Shown here in pieces: positions 51,748 to 61,425 of a DNA stretch of 64,000 bases. Position 1 is the stretch's first letter, and every line of letters starts with the position of its first letter. Source of the stretch: Phaeodactylum tricornutum CCAP 1055/1 (lineage: Eukaryota; Bacillariophyta; Bacillariophyceae; Surirellales; Neidiaceae); assembly GCF_000150955.2 (NCBI RefSeq), contig NW_002238036.1, positions 1 through 64,000 of the forward strand, given 5' to 3'. The translations under genes were made by a program, and so were the position numbers. The notes below the pieces were generated by a model, which worked only from the letters and a program-made list of their open reading frames with translations, ran no database searches and was not told the DNA's origin.

Positions 51748-53058
51748 ATGAGACTTGTTATTTTAGCTTCGCTACTTCTTTCCCCAGCAAGTTCATGGCT
51801 GATTCCGGAGAATAAAAGACATTCGTCTTGGGCGTTCCGTCGAGAACTCGCCCTCCAGTCGCAACCTGGCCAGCCGCACCATAAGGGAGCTCATCCCGAT
51901 CCGGACGGTGCTCCTCATTATCCACAGCCGCGTCAGTATGATGAAGGGATCCTGGGAGATCTCACCGGAGGACGTCCCGGAGCAATTATTGAAACCGAAG
52001 AACAGCTCGCAATCAAGGCCCAGATATTGGAAGAGATTGACACCAAGACTCGCATCTACCCAGCCTGGATGGACCAACAGTACGGTGCTCTCATTGAAGA
52101 TGAGGAAGCTGAATTTGACATTGACGATCCTGACGCAATCGATAGCTCAACTCTAGGAACCTGGACGATACAAGATTTGAGGAGCAAGTTTGACTACGAA
52201 TGGGACCCCAACTCGGGCGAGCCGGATCCCAACATGTTGGAGATCACTCGCGATGATGTTCGTTACGTCAAAGAGAATGAAAAAGATGAGGATGGCGTGG
52301 AAGTGGGATATAATCCCATGTTTGGGCCTTCCAATCCAATCGATACCCGTACCATTCTTGGAACCATGGACTCGTACATGATCGACGATCGATCCCGCGA
52401 TGACACAATGCTGACGCCACAGTTCTACGAAGGAGACCCCGAAATTGGTTTCAACGAAGATATCGTGCAGTTCCGCAAGTCCCTCGATATTATGGAGACT
52501 TACATTGATCCATTTTTGCCCGATGATATGCCTATACCCCGTCACGTGGCCAAGTGGCACGGATATCCCGAACAAACATTTTTGGAACCCAAAAACTATA
52601 CGAACAATCGCTTTACTGAAAAACCAACCGACTTTGACGCCATGACCCCTCACCGAGCTCGACAACGTGCTGTCGAATTAGCGCGATCTAAGAATGCCGA
52701 ATGGCTGCCAGATGGAGTCTCTCAGGCCTGGCACACTGAACAGCGGCAACCCTACGAAGATTGTGGTACATTGGTGGGCACCTTGCGTAAGGGCGAATGT
52801 GATGAAACAATAGTCAAACAGATTCAGCCCGCGTTAAAGGTTTTGGGGTCGTCGGTGGAGCTGCTCTCTATTGATGGTTCTGTTTTCCGATTCCACTACC
52901 ATGGTCTCATGAAGAATCGCCACGGAATGAGATGTTGGGCAGAAACTATGCTGGCCGATTGCGGGGTTGAAGTCACGGGGGTTGTTTTCGAAACGGGCTT
53001 CCGCCGTAGAGATCCTGCCTACGATGGTGGCGACTATTGGTACGGTCCGTCCAATTAA
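51748..53058 (+). CDS. Probable plastid or secreted acidic protein, unknown
   Basis: 436 residues from ATG 51748, chosen because it begins a clear signal peptide: MRLVILASLLLSPASSWLIP, where ASSW (Trp17 at +1) is an accepted variant of the diatom ASAF plastid motif; a basic segment follows (ENKRHSSWAFRREL). The mature protein is acidic, with many Asp/Glu and Pro/Tyr (DDPDAIDSSTLGTWTIQDL, YIDPFLPDDMPIPRHVAKWH). The C-terminal 110 residues look like a folded domain: CGTLVGTLRKGECDETIVKQ, SVELLSIDGSVFRFHYHGLM and ending with a Gly/Tyr-rich tail. No family is recognised. Role in the plastid is inferred only from the leader. Confidence 0.75.
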   Translation: MRLVILASLLLSPASSWLIPENKRHSSWAFRRELALQSQPGQPHHKGAHPDPDGAPHYPQPRQYDEGILGDLTGGRPGAIIETEEQLAIKAQILEEIDTKTRIYPAWMDQQYGALIEDEEAEFDIDDPDAIDSSTLGTWTIQDLRSKFDYEWDPNSGEPDPNMLEITRDDVRYVKENEKDEDGVEVGYNPMFGPSNPIDTRTILGTMDSYMIDDRSRDDTMLTPQFYEGDPEIGFNEDIVQFRKSLDIMETYIDPFLPDDMPIPRHVAKWHGYPEQTFLEPKNYTNNRFTEKPTDFDAMTPHRARQRAVELARSKNAEWLPDGVSQAWHTEQRQPYEDCGTLVGTLRKGECDETIVKQIQPALKVLGSSVELLSIDGSVFRFHYHGLMKNRHGMRCWAETMLADCGVEVTGVVFETGFRRRDPAYDGGDYWYGPSN

Positions 53059-53198
53059 TGAGCTATTGTGCATAGCTGTGCCTAGATGCAATGTGTCAGG
53101 ATTCCAGAATCGGACTTGCCATACGCGTAGAACAGTCGTCAGGTATCATCCGTAACGACCATATTTGGCGCTTGTAGAACACTTGTTGTTACTTCAGT

Positions 53199-55913
53199 TT
53201 AAATACGCTTAACGTGACGAATACCCAACAAGTCGAAACACTGATGCATGGCCAAGGACGTAGCGTGGCATAGCAACAAACGGGTCTTCATTTCGTCGCT
53301 TCCCAAAACCATACAATTCTTGATAAAATCGGACGTAGCCACGGCAAGCTTGTAGACGTACTCACAAACGTGATAAGGAAACAAATCTTCCAGCGTCTGT
53401 TCAATGACATCGGGAAACTGTTGGAGTTGAAAGACCAAATTTCGCTCGGATGGATGCGTCAGTCGAACCTTTTCACCATTTTGAATGAGTTCCTCCACGT
53501 CGATACTATAGTCTTGCTTTGCCTTGGCCACAATACTCTCTAAACGCACCCGGGCGTACAAAAGGTACACACCGGTATCGCCCTTGGTGTCGAGCATTTG
53601 GTCGTACGAGAATTTGTAATTCGTGGTCGGGTTGCGACGCAAATCGTAGTACTTGACGGCGCCGTATCCAATTGCTTCGGCAATATCGTGCACTTCGTCG
53701 AGCGCAATGTTCGATTTGTCGCTTTCGATACGCTCTCTCAATGAACCTTCCATCCGTTCCACCGCTTCGTCCAACAAGTCCACCAGTCTGACGGTATCGC
53801 CCGATCGAGTTTTGAACCGTTTTCCGTCTTCACCCTGGACGGTACCGAATCCAATATGCTCAAGCTGCTGATTGCGATCGAGCCAACCAATGTCGCGTCC
53901 AGCAGCGTACACCATTTTGAAGTGATCGCCTTGCGAGAAATCCGTAATGACAATAATTCGATCCGCCTTTAATTCCTGCAAACGATACTTCAATGCCGCC
54001 ATGTCCGTGGAATCGTACCCGTATCCCCCATCCGACTTTTGCAGCATGAGAGGTACTTTGAACTTGTCGACAAAGACGCACTTGGCGCCACCTTCTTCGA
54101 CCGATATTTTCCCGGCCGCTTCGAATTCGGCAATCACGGGTGGGATCTTGGCGTTGTAAAAGCTCTCGCCAAATTCGTGCGTTGTGACGTCGAGTCGTTG
54201 GTACACCTTTTCGAATTCTTGGCGGGACACGTCGCAGAGCAGTTTCCAAATGCGCAAGCATTCGGGATCACCTGATTGCAAGGCTACCACGTTGGTCTGG
54301 GACGTTTTTTTAAAGTCGGCCGACTCGTCAAAGCGCGCCTTGGCGGATTTGTAAAACTGGGTCAAATCGGTAATGTTGGGCAAGGCCGCTTGATCGTCCA
54401 CATCGCTGTTGTGGTTGGCGACTTCCGGGTATTCCTCCTTCAAATACTGAATGAGCATGCCAAACTGTGTTCCCCAGTCGCCAACGTGATTGATCCGGTG
54501 GACGTCGTGTCCGACAAATTCCAGAATCCGGCAGACGGCTTCCCCGATAATAGTCGACCGCAAGTGGCCCACGTGCATTTCCTTGGCAATATTGGGGGAC
54601 GAAAAGTCCACCACACAGGTTTGCTTGGGAATGAGCGGTTTCGGCAAAATTCCGGTTTGCAAGAACCGGTCCACGTGGGTTTCCAAAAAGCTTGGACGAA
54701 TGCGGCAGAGTACAAAGCCGGGTCCGTTCATACTGAGTTCCATAATGACGGGATGGGTGTCGCCAATCGCGGCCATGAGGGCCCGGGCCACATCCGGTGG
54801 GGAGCGAATATTGTCGGGCATGCTGGAATCTTTTTTGAGTGCCGCGAATACGGGCATGGCGGCGTTGCACTGATAATCTCCGTGTTTGGGATTTTGACAC
54901 TTGGAAACCAAGTGCTGCTGCGTGGGCAGCTCAGCGTCGGGGAACAAATCGTAAACGACGTTTTGAAAAATACTCTCGACGAGTTTATTGAGTGAGGGTT
55001 CGTTGGTATCCACTTGCTGGGGCGGTTTCGTGGTCCCGACGGAAGCCACGAGCGCGGCGAGCTGGACCCGGGCCGCTTCGACGGCATCCCGATGCGCGTC
55101 CAGGTAAGTGGCAATCAAGGGATGCTTCTGGTGCACGTGCGCCAGCGTTTCCGTACTCAAATCCTGCAGCAAGGTGGCCAAAATACAAACGTCCGCCACG
55201 GAATCTTGGTGTCCCACGATATGGATGCCCGTGGGTGAGACTCGCAGGGCCTCCGTGAGTGTGTCAAAGGCGGCTTCGTGGTCCGGTACCGTCCCGGTTG
55301 TGGCGGGGCGTAAGACGGTCCGCTCCCATTCACACCAATCGTCCAATACGAGGCTTTCCGTCAATCCGTGTTGTGCGGTAGACCGACGGTGATCGTGAGT
55401 ACTGCGGGGCGTGGTCATGTAGGCCATGGTTTGGGCCATGGCGTTGCCTCCGCCCGACACGACCTGATCGCCGTACAGTAAGCACGGCTTGTTGGCAAAG
55501 AGTGTGGCGGCGCACGCCGGAACGTCCTTACTTTTGGCTGCCTGCACGTCAATGCGGTAGAGTTGTGCGGCCCAGACAACCTTGAGTGACGCCGTACCGC
55601 TGTTGCCTTTGTTGTTGCTGTTACTGCTGCTAGGGATCGTGAGATTTGCCAAACGGACTCGAGGTTTCGTGTACGCCAAAGACGCCTTGGTGGTGTTCGA
55701 AGCATCGACGGTTGGCTGGGTCGACACGGGTTGGTTCTGTTGGTGGGGAGTATGCACCGGAACTGACGTCGTCGTTGCGGTGACGGCAGTGCCGGTGGGT
55801 GTTCCTTTCGTCCCCGCCTTTTTGGCTGCCTTTTCGGCCTTTTTGGCGAGTTTCTTCAACTCGTTCTTCGAAGGACCTTCCGACGGGACGCTTTCTTCCT
55901 TGGTTGTTGTCAT
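53199..55913 (-). CDS. Arginyl-tRNA synthetase
   Basis: 904 residues from ATG; class Ia synthetase charging tRNA-Arg. The HIGH signature is HVGH in IAKEMHVGHLRSTIIGEAV; other landmarks are VGDWGTQFGMLIQYLKEEYP, GYGYDSTDMAALKYRLQEL, KMVYAAGRDIGWL and FGTVQGEDGKRFKTRSGD, where canonical KMSK is absent as in most ArgRS. The DALR anticodon domain ends the protein (RVRLESIVAKAKQDY to CFDLLGIRHVKRI). The first 280 residues are additional: a Lys/Ala helix (ELKKLAKKAEKAAKKAG) then a GST-C-like segment (VLDDWCEWERTVLRPA), as used by eukaryotic synthetases to join multi-enzyme complexes. No organelle signal, so probably cytosolic. Confidence 0.96.
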   Translation of the reverse strand: MTTTKEESVPSEGPSKNELKKLAKKAEKAAKKAGTKGTPTGTAVTATTTSVPVHTPHQQNQPVSTQPTVDASNTTKASLAYTKPRVRLANLTIPSSSNSNNKGNSGTASLKVVWAAQLYRIDVQAAKSKDVPACAATLFANKPCLLYGDQVVSGGGNAMAQTMAYMTTPRSTHDHRRSTAQHGLTESLVLDDWCEWERTVLRPATTGTVPDHEAAFDTLTEALRVSPTGIHIVGHQDSVADVCILATLLQDLSTETLAHVHQKHPLIATYLDAHRDAVEAARVQLAALVASVGTTKPPQQVDTNEPSLNKLVESIFQNVVYDLFPDAELPTQQHLVSKCQNPKHGDYQCNAAMPVFAALKKDSSMPDNIRSPPDVARALMAAIGDTHPVIMELSMNGPGFVLCRIRPSFLETHVDRFLQTGILPKPLIPKQTCVVDFSSPNIAKEMHVGHLRSTIIGEAVCRILEFVGHDVHRINHVGDWGTQFGMLIQYLKEEYPEVANHNSDVDDQAALPNITDLTQFYKSAKARFDESADFKKTSQTNVVALQSGDPECLRIWKLLCDVSRQEFEKVYQRLDVTTHEFGESFYNAKIPPVIAEFEAAGKISVEEGGAKCVFVDKFKVPLMLQKSDGGYGYDSTDMAALKYRLQELKADRIIVITDFSQGDHFKMVYAAGRDIGWLDRNQQLEHIGFGTVQGEDGKRFKTRSGDTVRLVDLLDEAVERMEGSLRERIESDKSNIALDEVHDIAEAIGYGAVKYYDLRRNPTTNYKFSYDQMLDTKGDTGVYLLYARVRLESIVAKAKQDYSIDVEELIQNGEKVRLTHPSERNLVFQLQQFPDVIEQTLEDLFPYHVCEYVYKLAVATSDFIKNCMVLGSDEMKTRLLLCHATSLAMHQCFDLLGIRHVKRI

Positions 55914-56709
55914 TTATGCTTTATACCGTCAATTCGTAGTCGACTTGTCCATGTGTACCGCAAAAAGTAAAAAGAAGGGGAATCCGCAATGGAATTGACA
56001 CAGTCTAACAGACAGACAATCTGTCGACCGGGAACAATCACAGATCGGTGGAGCTACCGGCTACTACTAGTAGTAGCTAGTAGCTAGCAGCCAAAAGCAC
56101 CTTCCCACTTCCACTCTGGCATCTACGGTGTCCGTAGCATGCGTCTGTCCATCGCTTCTCCACACCTTTTCCATTCTGTTCCATGCGCAGGAACAATTAC
56201 AGTTAGAGCGCCTTGGTTCGATAGTAACATTCCGTCGATCCGTACTACCTACTGCTGACATACCCGGATACAAGACTGATATCTGGATTCGTTCCCGGTT
56301 GATGATGTCTTTTCTTTGGATTGGCACCATACCATATACGGAATGGGATGGCGGATCACGATAACGTAGGTAGGTGTAGGTAGGTAGGTGTAGGTAGGTA
56401 GGTGTAGGTAGAGGTACCTACCATCCATACGTAGTACACACACACACACACTACTTCAACTTTCGTGCCGTTCCGTTTCTGCGATCCAAAAGTAGAGCAA
56501 CCGCAAACACTCCAAAAAAAACCCAGGGACCTACCTATTTTCATCGGTTCACTTCCTTTTCGTTGCCTTGCCTTACTCACCGAGTGCAACAAAGAATCGT
56601 CCAAACGCCTGACTACCCGCATTAACATTCCTCCGTCACTCCTATTGAGATTGCTATTGACAAACACGTATACACACACAGACACAAACATACACCAACG
56701 TTCTTGCCA
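55914..56709. promoter_or_regulatory. Divergent region, arginyl-tRNA synthetase / SOUL protein
   Basis: 796 bp between head-to-head genes. It contains a CTAGTAG-rich tract (56063-56090), the minisatellite at 56366-56407 and a short AC run at about 56437-56450. No gene. Confidence 0.55.
56366..56407. repeat. 14-bp minisatellite, 3 units
   Basis: GTAGGTAGGTGTAG is repeated three times and followed by a partial unit. It lies between two promoters. Confidence 0.85.
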
Positions 56710-58153
56710 ATGAAGATTTCGTCGCGTGGGATTTTCGCTGGAGTCGTCTGGAGCATCGCTTCCGTGCAAGATTCGACAGCGTTTTCAGCGTCGCTCACTG
56801 TGGCTCCCCACCGCTGGACGGTACTCCAATCGTCCACTTCTGGTGACGACTTTAGTAGCTTTGCCGCCTCCCTCGAAACACCGACGCCTTCTCCCCGCAC
56901 ACGCAACAACAACAACAACAAACCGCGCACTTGGAAAGATGATCTCGACGAGTTGTTGGATCCGGCAACCGAAATGAATCGGCGACAAGCACTCTTTACC
57001 GACGTCGTGAGCGCCAATCAAGACATACGCGAGGCGGTAGAAACGGCTCTGCGGGATCGAAAGGTGAGTGCACCAGACACGTGAATCGTGGTCCGATACA
57101 ACGTTTTGACTGTGACATACTCACAAGACACACTTCCTCTACCAATCCTCTTTGCTACTCGAGATTGACCCACTCTTGACCCCGACGGGAAAGAAACTAC
57201 AGGACGGCACCCGCGCCGTTGCCCGACAACTCAGCACGGATATTCTGCCCTCGCTCGCCGCGAACGCACGCAATCCTCCCACCCAACTCTTTTCCGTGCG
57301 TCCGCAAGATTTGCAAAAAAACGGCAACCGATTTTTGAACGCCGTCACGAACCAAATGCAGCAAAATTTGCAAACACTGCAACGGGATTTGCTGGACCCG
57401 TCACGCATTCCGTCACGCATTTCCCAACAAACGTCCGAATTCGTGCAGGAAGCGGCCAACGTGCTCCGCGAAACCCCCGTCGGTCTCAAGGAACCGCCCT
57501 ACACTCTGGTGGCTACCACCAACGAATACGAAATACGGGATTACGCCGGATACAAGGTCGTCAGTACCAACATGGCCCCGGCGGGAGAAGTCTACCGAGA
57601 CAGTATGGCTCAGTCCGGACAAGCCTTCAATACGTTGGCGAGCTACATTTTTGGAGCCAATCGGGACAGCAAGGTCATGGAAATGACCACACCGGTAACC
57701 ACCACCATGTCGGGAGAAATGCGCTTTTATCTGGCCCAGAATGATGAAACGCCGGACCAACGGATCCCCGAACCTCTCGCTCAGGACGAAAGCAAGTCCG
57801 TCTACGAAACCGGCAATATTCTGATTCAAGATATTCCTCCCGCGCGATTGGCCGTGCGACGGTTTCCGGGATTTGCCACGGCCGGCGAACAAGCCCGGCA
57901 GAAGGAGATCCTCCTGGCAGCGCTCTCGTTGGACGATGTGGAATTGGACGTGCCGCACGGACAAACTGTCGGACACGTCCTGTTTCAGTACAATCCACCG
58001 TACACCGTCCCCGTGCTCCGACGCAACGAAATTGCCGTCCCCGTCGTCAATCCCGATGCGGTTGACAATGACGCGGAAAACAACAGCGGAGAAAGCTGGG
58101 CGTCCGCCGCTTACGACGCATCTTCCTGGGACGACGGGGCGCCGTCGGATTGA
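56710..58153 (+). CDS. SOUL haem-binding family protein, plastid-targeted
   Basis: Two exons, 56710-57063 and 57164-58153, 447 residues; the 100-bp intron is phase 0 (LRDRK then IDPLLTP). The SOUL domain fills residues from about 245: YTLVATTNEYEIRDYAGYKV, ASYIFGANRDSKVMEMTTPV, ARLAVRRFPGFATAGEQARQ and a GHVLFQYNPPYT ending. SOUL/HBP proteins bind tetrapyrroles; plant plastid members occur in plastoglobules and thylakoids. The leader, VVWSIASVQDSTAFSASL, gives a diatom plastid motif (STAF, cleavage before Phe25). A long helical segment between (LQDGTRAVARQLSTDILPSL) is common in algal members. The intron contains a TGACTGTGA at 57107. Confidence 0.92.
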
Positions 58154-58358
58154 AGAATAGTATTTCTCTCCGCCACGCTCAAATTTATACCTAGGCTTGT
58201 TACATTCGTTTTGCTGCTACTACAGTGTTTGCTGATAGTGAAGGACTTACAATTATACTCCTGTGCAAAGGTTACTCTATTTTTTCGTCTGTCTATATCC
58301 CGGTAGGCCTACAAGTAGTGCGGAGTATGTAATCGAGGATAACGTATACGACAATGAT

Positions 58359-59390
58359 TTATGGTTTCTTGGTGAGCAGTACCTTGGTCATGTACAGGCC
58401 GGCCAACGACAATCCGTACCAAGTAAAGGCGTATCCGGCATGTACGGCTGGACTGACTTTGAAATCTCCAATTTTGTCCGCCGTCGCCGTCACGGGCCAT
58501 TTGTTCGCGCGGTCGCCGGCAACGTCGTCCCCTTCCCGTACCTGCGTGACAAGAGTGGGTAGTAGTCGTGTGGAAGAAGTCGTCGTGTTCGTCGCAGCAT
58601 TCGGTATTGGCGTCGATTCGGTCTGTCCCGTCGCGGGTACCAAGGCTCGCAAGGTTTCCGCATCGAACCAGAACAGTTTGGGCGGTCGGGTCTTTAGCTC
58701 GTGCTCGGCTACAAGAAATCTGGGCTCTTCGGTTTTAGTCGCCACAACGGTGACGGTCACATCGGGATCGCCTACAGGTCGATCCCACTGTAGGTATTGC
58801 GGATTGCCGTGTCGTCGCGAGGCGTCGGTTTCCAACGTGAGTGCCGCCGAAACACCATAGCGTCCCCCACCGTCTTGGGGACGGGGACGACCACCGCGAG
58901 CTTGTTCCGACGTGCCCAAGTGCCGGGGGATCCAACCCCGATTGACCCACACGGTAGTGTCTTCCGCTGCGTCGGCCGCTGCTTGGTTTGCGGATTTGGT
59001 CAAGACGAGAGGTGTCAAGACAAAGTACCCTTGCGGAGAGGAGCTCATGCCTTGTGCGGACGATCCGGCTTTATCGGGCAAGGCCCCGGGTGGAGGTCCT
59101 CGAGGTCCCACGAGGATTTCTTGATCGTGACGGAAGGTTCCTCGCAAACGGACTTTACGAAAACTGGTCTCCGTCCCGTTCCCGGGTTGAGCGTAGGACG
59201 ACAAGACCTCGAGATCGGTCACAGGCTCCTGCGCCAATTCCGCTTGCCGCTGAGCCACGAGTGTTTGCTTGATAAAGTACCGCTGCGTCTGCCATACTCC
59301 AAGACCGAACGTACCCGCACACAACGAACCGAAAAAGACTTTGCCAGCCGTGGAAATCCCCTTGTTAGCGGCGGTCAATGGCGCGCTCAT
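58359..59390 (-). CDS. SURF1: SURF1 cytochrome c oxidase assembly factor
   Basis: 343 residues from ATG 59390; the frame is open further upstream without ATG. SURF1 (yeast Shy1) inserts between two inner-membrane helices and helps mature Cox1 in complex IV. Helix 1 is near 17-33 (VFFGSLCAGTFGLGVWQTQR) with the conserved G-x-W-Q-x-x-R; then SFRKVRLRGTFRHDQEILVGP, GYFVLTPLVL, TVWVNRGWIPRHL and, at the end, YAFTWYGLSLAGLYM as helix 2. A Gly/Arg-rich loop (GGRPRPQDGGGRYG) and a Thr/Ser-rich loop lengthen the soluble part relative to yeast. Location is mitochondrial by homology, as the N-terminus is short. Confidence 0.93.
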   Translation of the reverse strand: MSAPLTAANKGISTAGKVFFGSLCAGTFGLGVWQTQRYFIKQTLVAQRQAELAQEPVTDLEVLSSYAQPGNGTETSFRKVRLRGTFRHDQEILVGPRGPPPGALPDKAGSSAQGMSSSPQGYFVLTPLVLTKSANQAAADAAEDTTVWVNRGWIPRHLGTSEQARGGRPRPQDGGGRYGVSAALTLETDASRRHGNPQYLQWDRPVGDPDVTVTVVATKTEEPRFLVAEHELKTRPPKLFWFDAETLRALVPATGQTESTPIPNAATNTTTSSTRLLPTLVTQVREGDDVAGDRANKWPVTATADKIGDFKVSPAVHAGYAFTWYGLSLAGLYMTKVLLTKKP

Positions 59391-60040
59391 TGGTACAAAA
59401 GAGGTTGCAACGTCTCGATGCTGTGGGAGTCCGACAGTACAAAAAATGCGAGAAGGAGTTTGTAAAAGCGCAGCGAGACGAATGCTTGGGTACTTTAGGT
59501 AAAAAGGTGGGTAAAATAGACGATGGGGACCGAGAGAGAATTCTCTGGAATGGAATGAATAGCTATCCGTAGGTCGCAATGGAAAAAATGAAAAAAAGAT
59601 AGCAAGGTAGTGTCGCTTGCCGCACAAAGAATCCCCAAGAAAGGCTGCTGACAAGTGACAATGATTTCCATTGTGTCGGCTGTACTACCAGTATGTGAGA
59701 CTACGATTGGCTCTCCTTCTCCATTCCGTCTAGCGCACAGTCGAATCACGAGTCGTCATTACGACCGAATCTGGATCCGAATCTTGCTCGAATTGGAAAT
59801 AATGACAGTGAATTTCGGAATTGCTCGCGAAGGAATAGCGAAACACTTAATAGGTCAACCTCATCAAAGCACCAAGATCACCTTGTTGTTGTAAATTAGT
59901 GTTCCTCCGGCGTCCCCCAAGGATACTTCGCTAGACCAGTTACCGGGAAGTATCATGAAGTTACGTTGCGAGAGGAGACGAAATTGATTTCCAAAGCTCT
60001 CGTCAAGCAACACAACCCCCCAAAGCCCCCTCCTTGTCCC
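59391..60040. promoter_or_regulatory. Divergent region, SURF1 / phosphoesterase
   Basis: 650 bp between head-to-head genes. Variant element TGACAGTGA occurs at 59803-59811. No gene; upstream frames of both neighbours reach in without ATGs. Confidence 0.5.
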
Positions 60041-61333
60041 ATGGGGAGACTGCGTCACCGCACAATTCCAGACTTTGTGGAACACCTCGTTCTCGTTAGT
60101 TTGTTGGTCGTCGCCTTTGTGACGTTAATACGAGACGAAACAAAATCGCTTCGTTTTCCGTCTCTTCCGTCGTCAGCCTTGGAAGGAACGTCGATACCGC
60201 AACTGGCCTTTCACCAGGATCCCGGAACGTCACCATTGCTGGACAAGACACACCCATACACCACGCCACCTCATCCTCACCGAGTCTTTCGTATCCTGCA
60301 ATTGACCGACCTCCATTTGGGTGAAAATGCTTGGGAAGAATGGGGACCGGAACAGGATCGAAAGACCTACCAAGCGCTGTCACGCATTTTCATACACGAA
60401 CACCCAAACACAATCGATCTTGTGGTTCTTTCCGGCGATCAACTCACGGCCAACAACGTGGACGCCAATGCCACGGCATACTACCAAAAACTGGCTTTCT
60501 TTTTCGAACAACGCAGTATCCCCTTTGCTGTCATCTTTGGGAACCACGACGATGCCCCTTTGGAGCGTCGACATGCAGACGGTACCGTCACCATAATTCC
60601 ATCCATGACAAGTCGTCAGCAATTGCTGCAATCCTTGCAGTCGTTTTCGTGTTCTTTGACCCAGTCAGGTCCCTCTAGTGTGCCGGGCGTTTCCAACTAC
60701 GTGCTGAACGTCTTCCGAGACTCGAGCGCTGCCACAGAAGGTAAGGAGCTTTCTCCTACACTACGTTTGGTATTCATGGACACCGGCGGCGGTACTCTTA
60801 ATCAGACGCTGACGAAAGCCCATCAACACTGGTTCCGAAATCAAGTCGACTTGTTTGTTAACGTTCCACACGTCATCTTTCAGCATATACCTACGGCGGA
60901 GTTTCAATTTTTCTCTCCGGGGTTTGAGGTTCCTTCCTCCCACGCCACCGACTCTGCGGTTGCATGTCGTGGCCTTCACGAGGATGGTATAGCTCCCGTC
61001 ACTACCGACTTCGGATGGCTCCCATACCTGTATGGTTCGCGTTTGCCAGTCTCTTTGGTGGCAGTTGGTCACAACCACGGCAACGATTATTGCTGCCCCT
61101 ACCCCGCCAAATCCTCTCGCGATGGGCTTCACCTATGTTTCGGACGACATTCCGGCTACGGGGGCTATGGTTCCTGGGAACGCGGCGCTCGTGTATACGA
61201 GTTTTCGCTGCCCGTCAATGCAACCAGCAGCTACAATCACACGTTCCCGGATATTCTGTCATCGTTGCGTTGGAAGACCTGGGTCCGTCTGGAATCAGGA
61301 AGCATGGTAAATGAGTACGAGCCGGCGTGGTAA
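60041..61333 (+). CDS. PPA29-like metallophosphoesterase, membrane-anchored
   Basis: 430 residues from ATG 60041 (frame extends upstream from TTG). The binuclear metal motifs are in order: LTDLHLGE, VLSGDQLT, FGNHDD, then FQHIPTAEF and AVGHNHGNDYCC. HNHGNDY near the C-terminus is typical of the purple acid phosphatase 28/29 (PPA29) group found in plants, fungi and algae, whose physiological substrates are poorly known. A hydrophobic helix at about 17-33 (LVLVSLLVVAFVTLI) gives type II topology with the catalytic part outside or in the lumen; several N-x-T sites (NATAY, NQTL, NATSS, NHTF) fit this. Possibly involved in phosphate scavenging. Confidence 0.9.
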   Translation: MGRLRHRTIPDFVEHLVLVSLLVVAFVTLIRDETKSLRFPSLPSSALEGTSIPQLAFHQDPGTSPLLDKTHPYTTPPHPHRVFRILQLTDLHLGENAWEEWGPEQDRKTYQALSRIFIHEHPNTIDLVVLSGDQLTANNVDANATAYYQKLAFFFEQRSIPFAVIFGNHDDAPLERRHADGTVTIIPSMTSRQQLLQSLQSFSCSLTQSGPSSVPGVSNYVLNVFRDSSAATEGKELSPTLRLVFMDTGGGTLNQTLTKAHQHWFRNQVDLFVNVPHVIFQHIPTAEFQFFSPGFEVPSSHATDSAVACRGLHEDGIAPVTTDFGWLPYLYGSRLPVSLVAVGHNHGNDYCCPYPAKSSRDGLHLCFGRHSGYGGYGSWERGARVYEFSLPVNATSSYNHTFPDILSSLRWKTWVRLESGSMVNEYEPAW

Positions 61334-61425
61334 AGGTATGTTAGAGTCGTCCCTTTTGGCTTTCTTCTACGCATGTCCCAAATGGCCGGGGGCTGCACCA
61401 TACATACCCTCTATAAATTATTCAA

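Noticed and set aside
54276-54995. 239-codon plus-strand frame antisense to arginyl-tRNA synthetase
   Set aside because: Valine/glycine-rich mirror of synthetase coding sequence; no independent support.
58797-59465. 222-codon plus-strand frame antisense to SURF1
   Set aside because: It covers SURF1 coding sequence in reverse; Arg/Gly-rich without domains.
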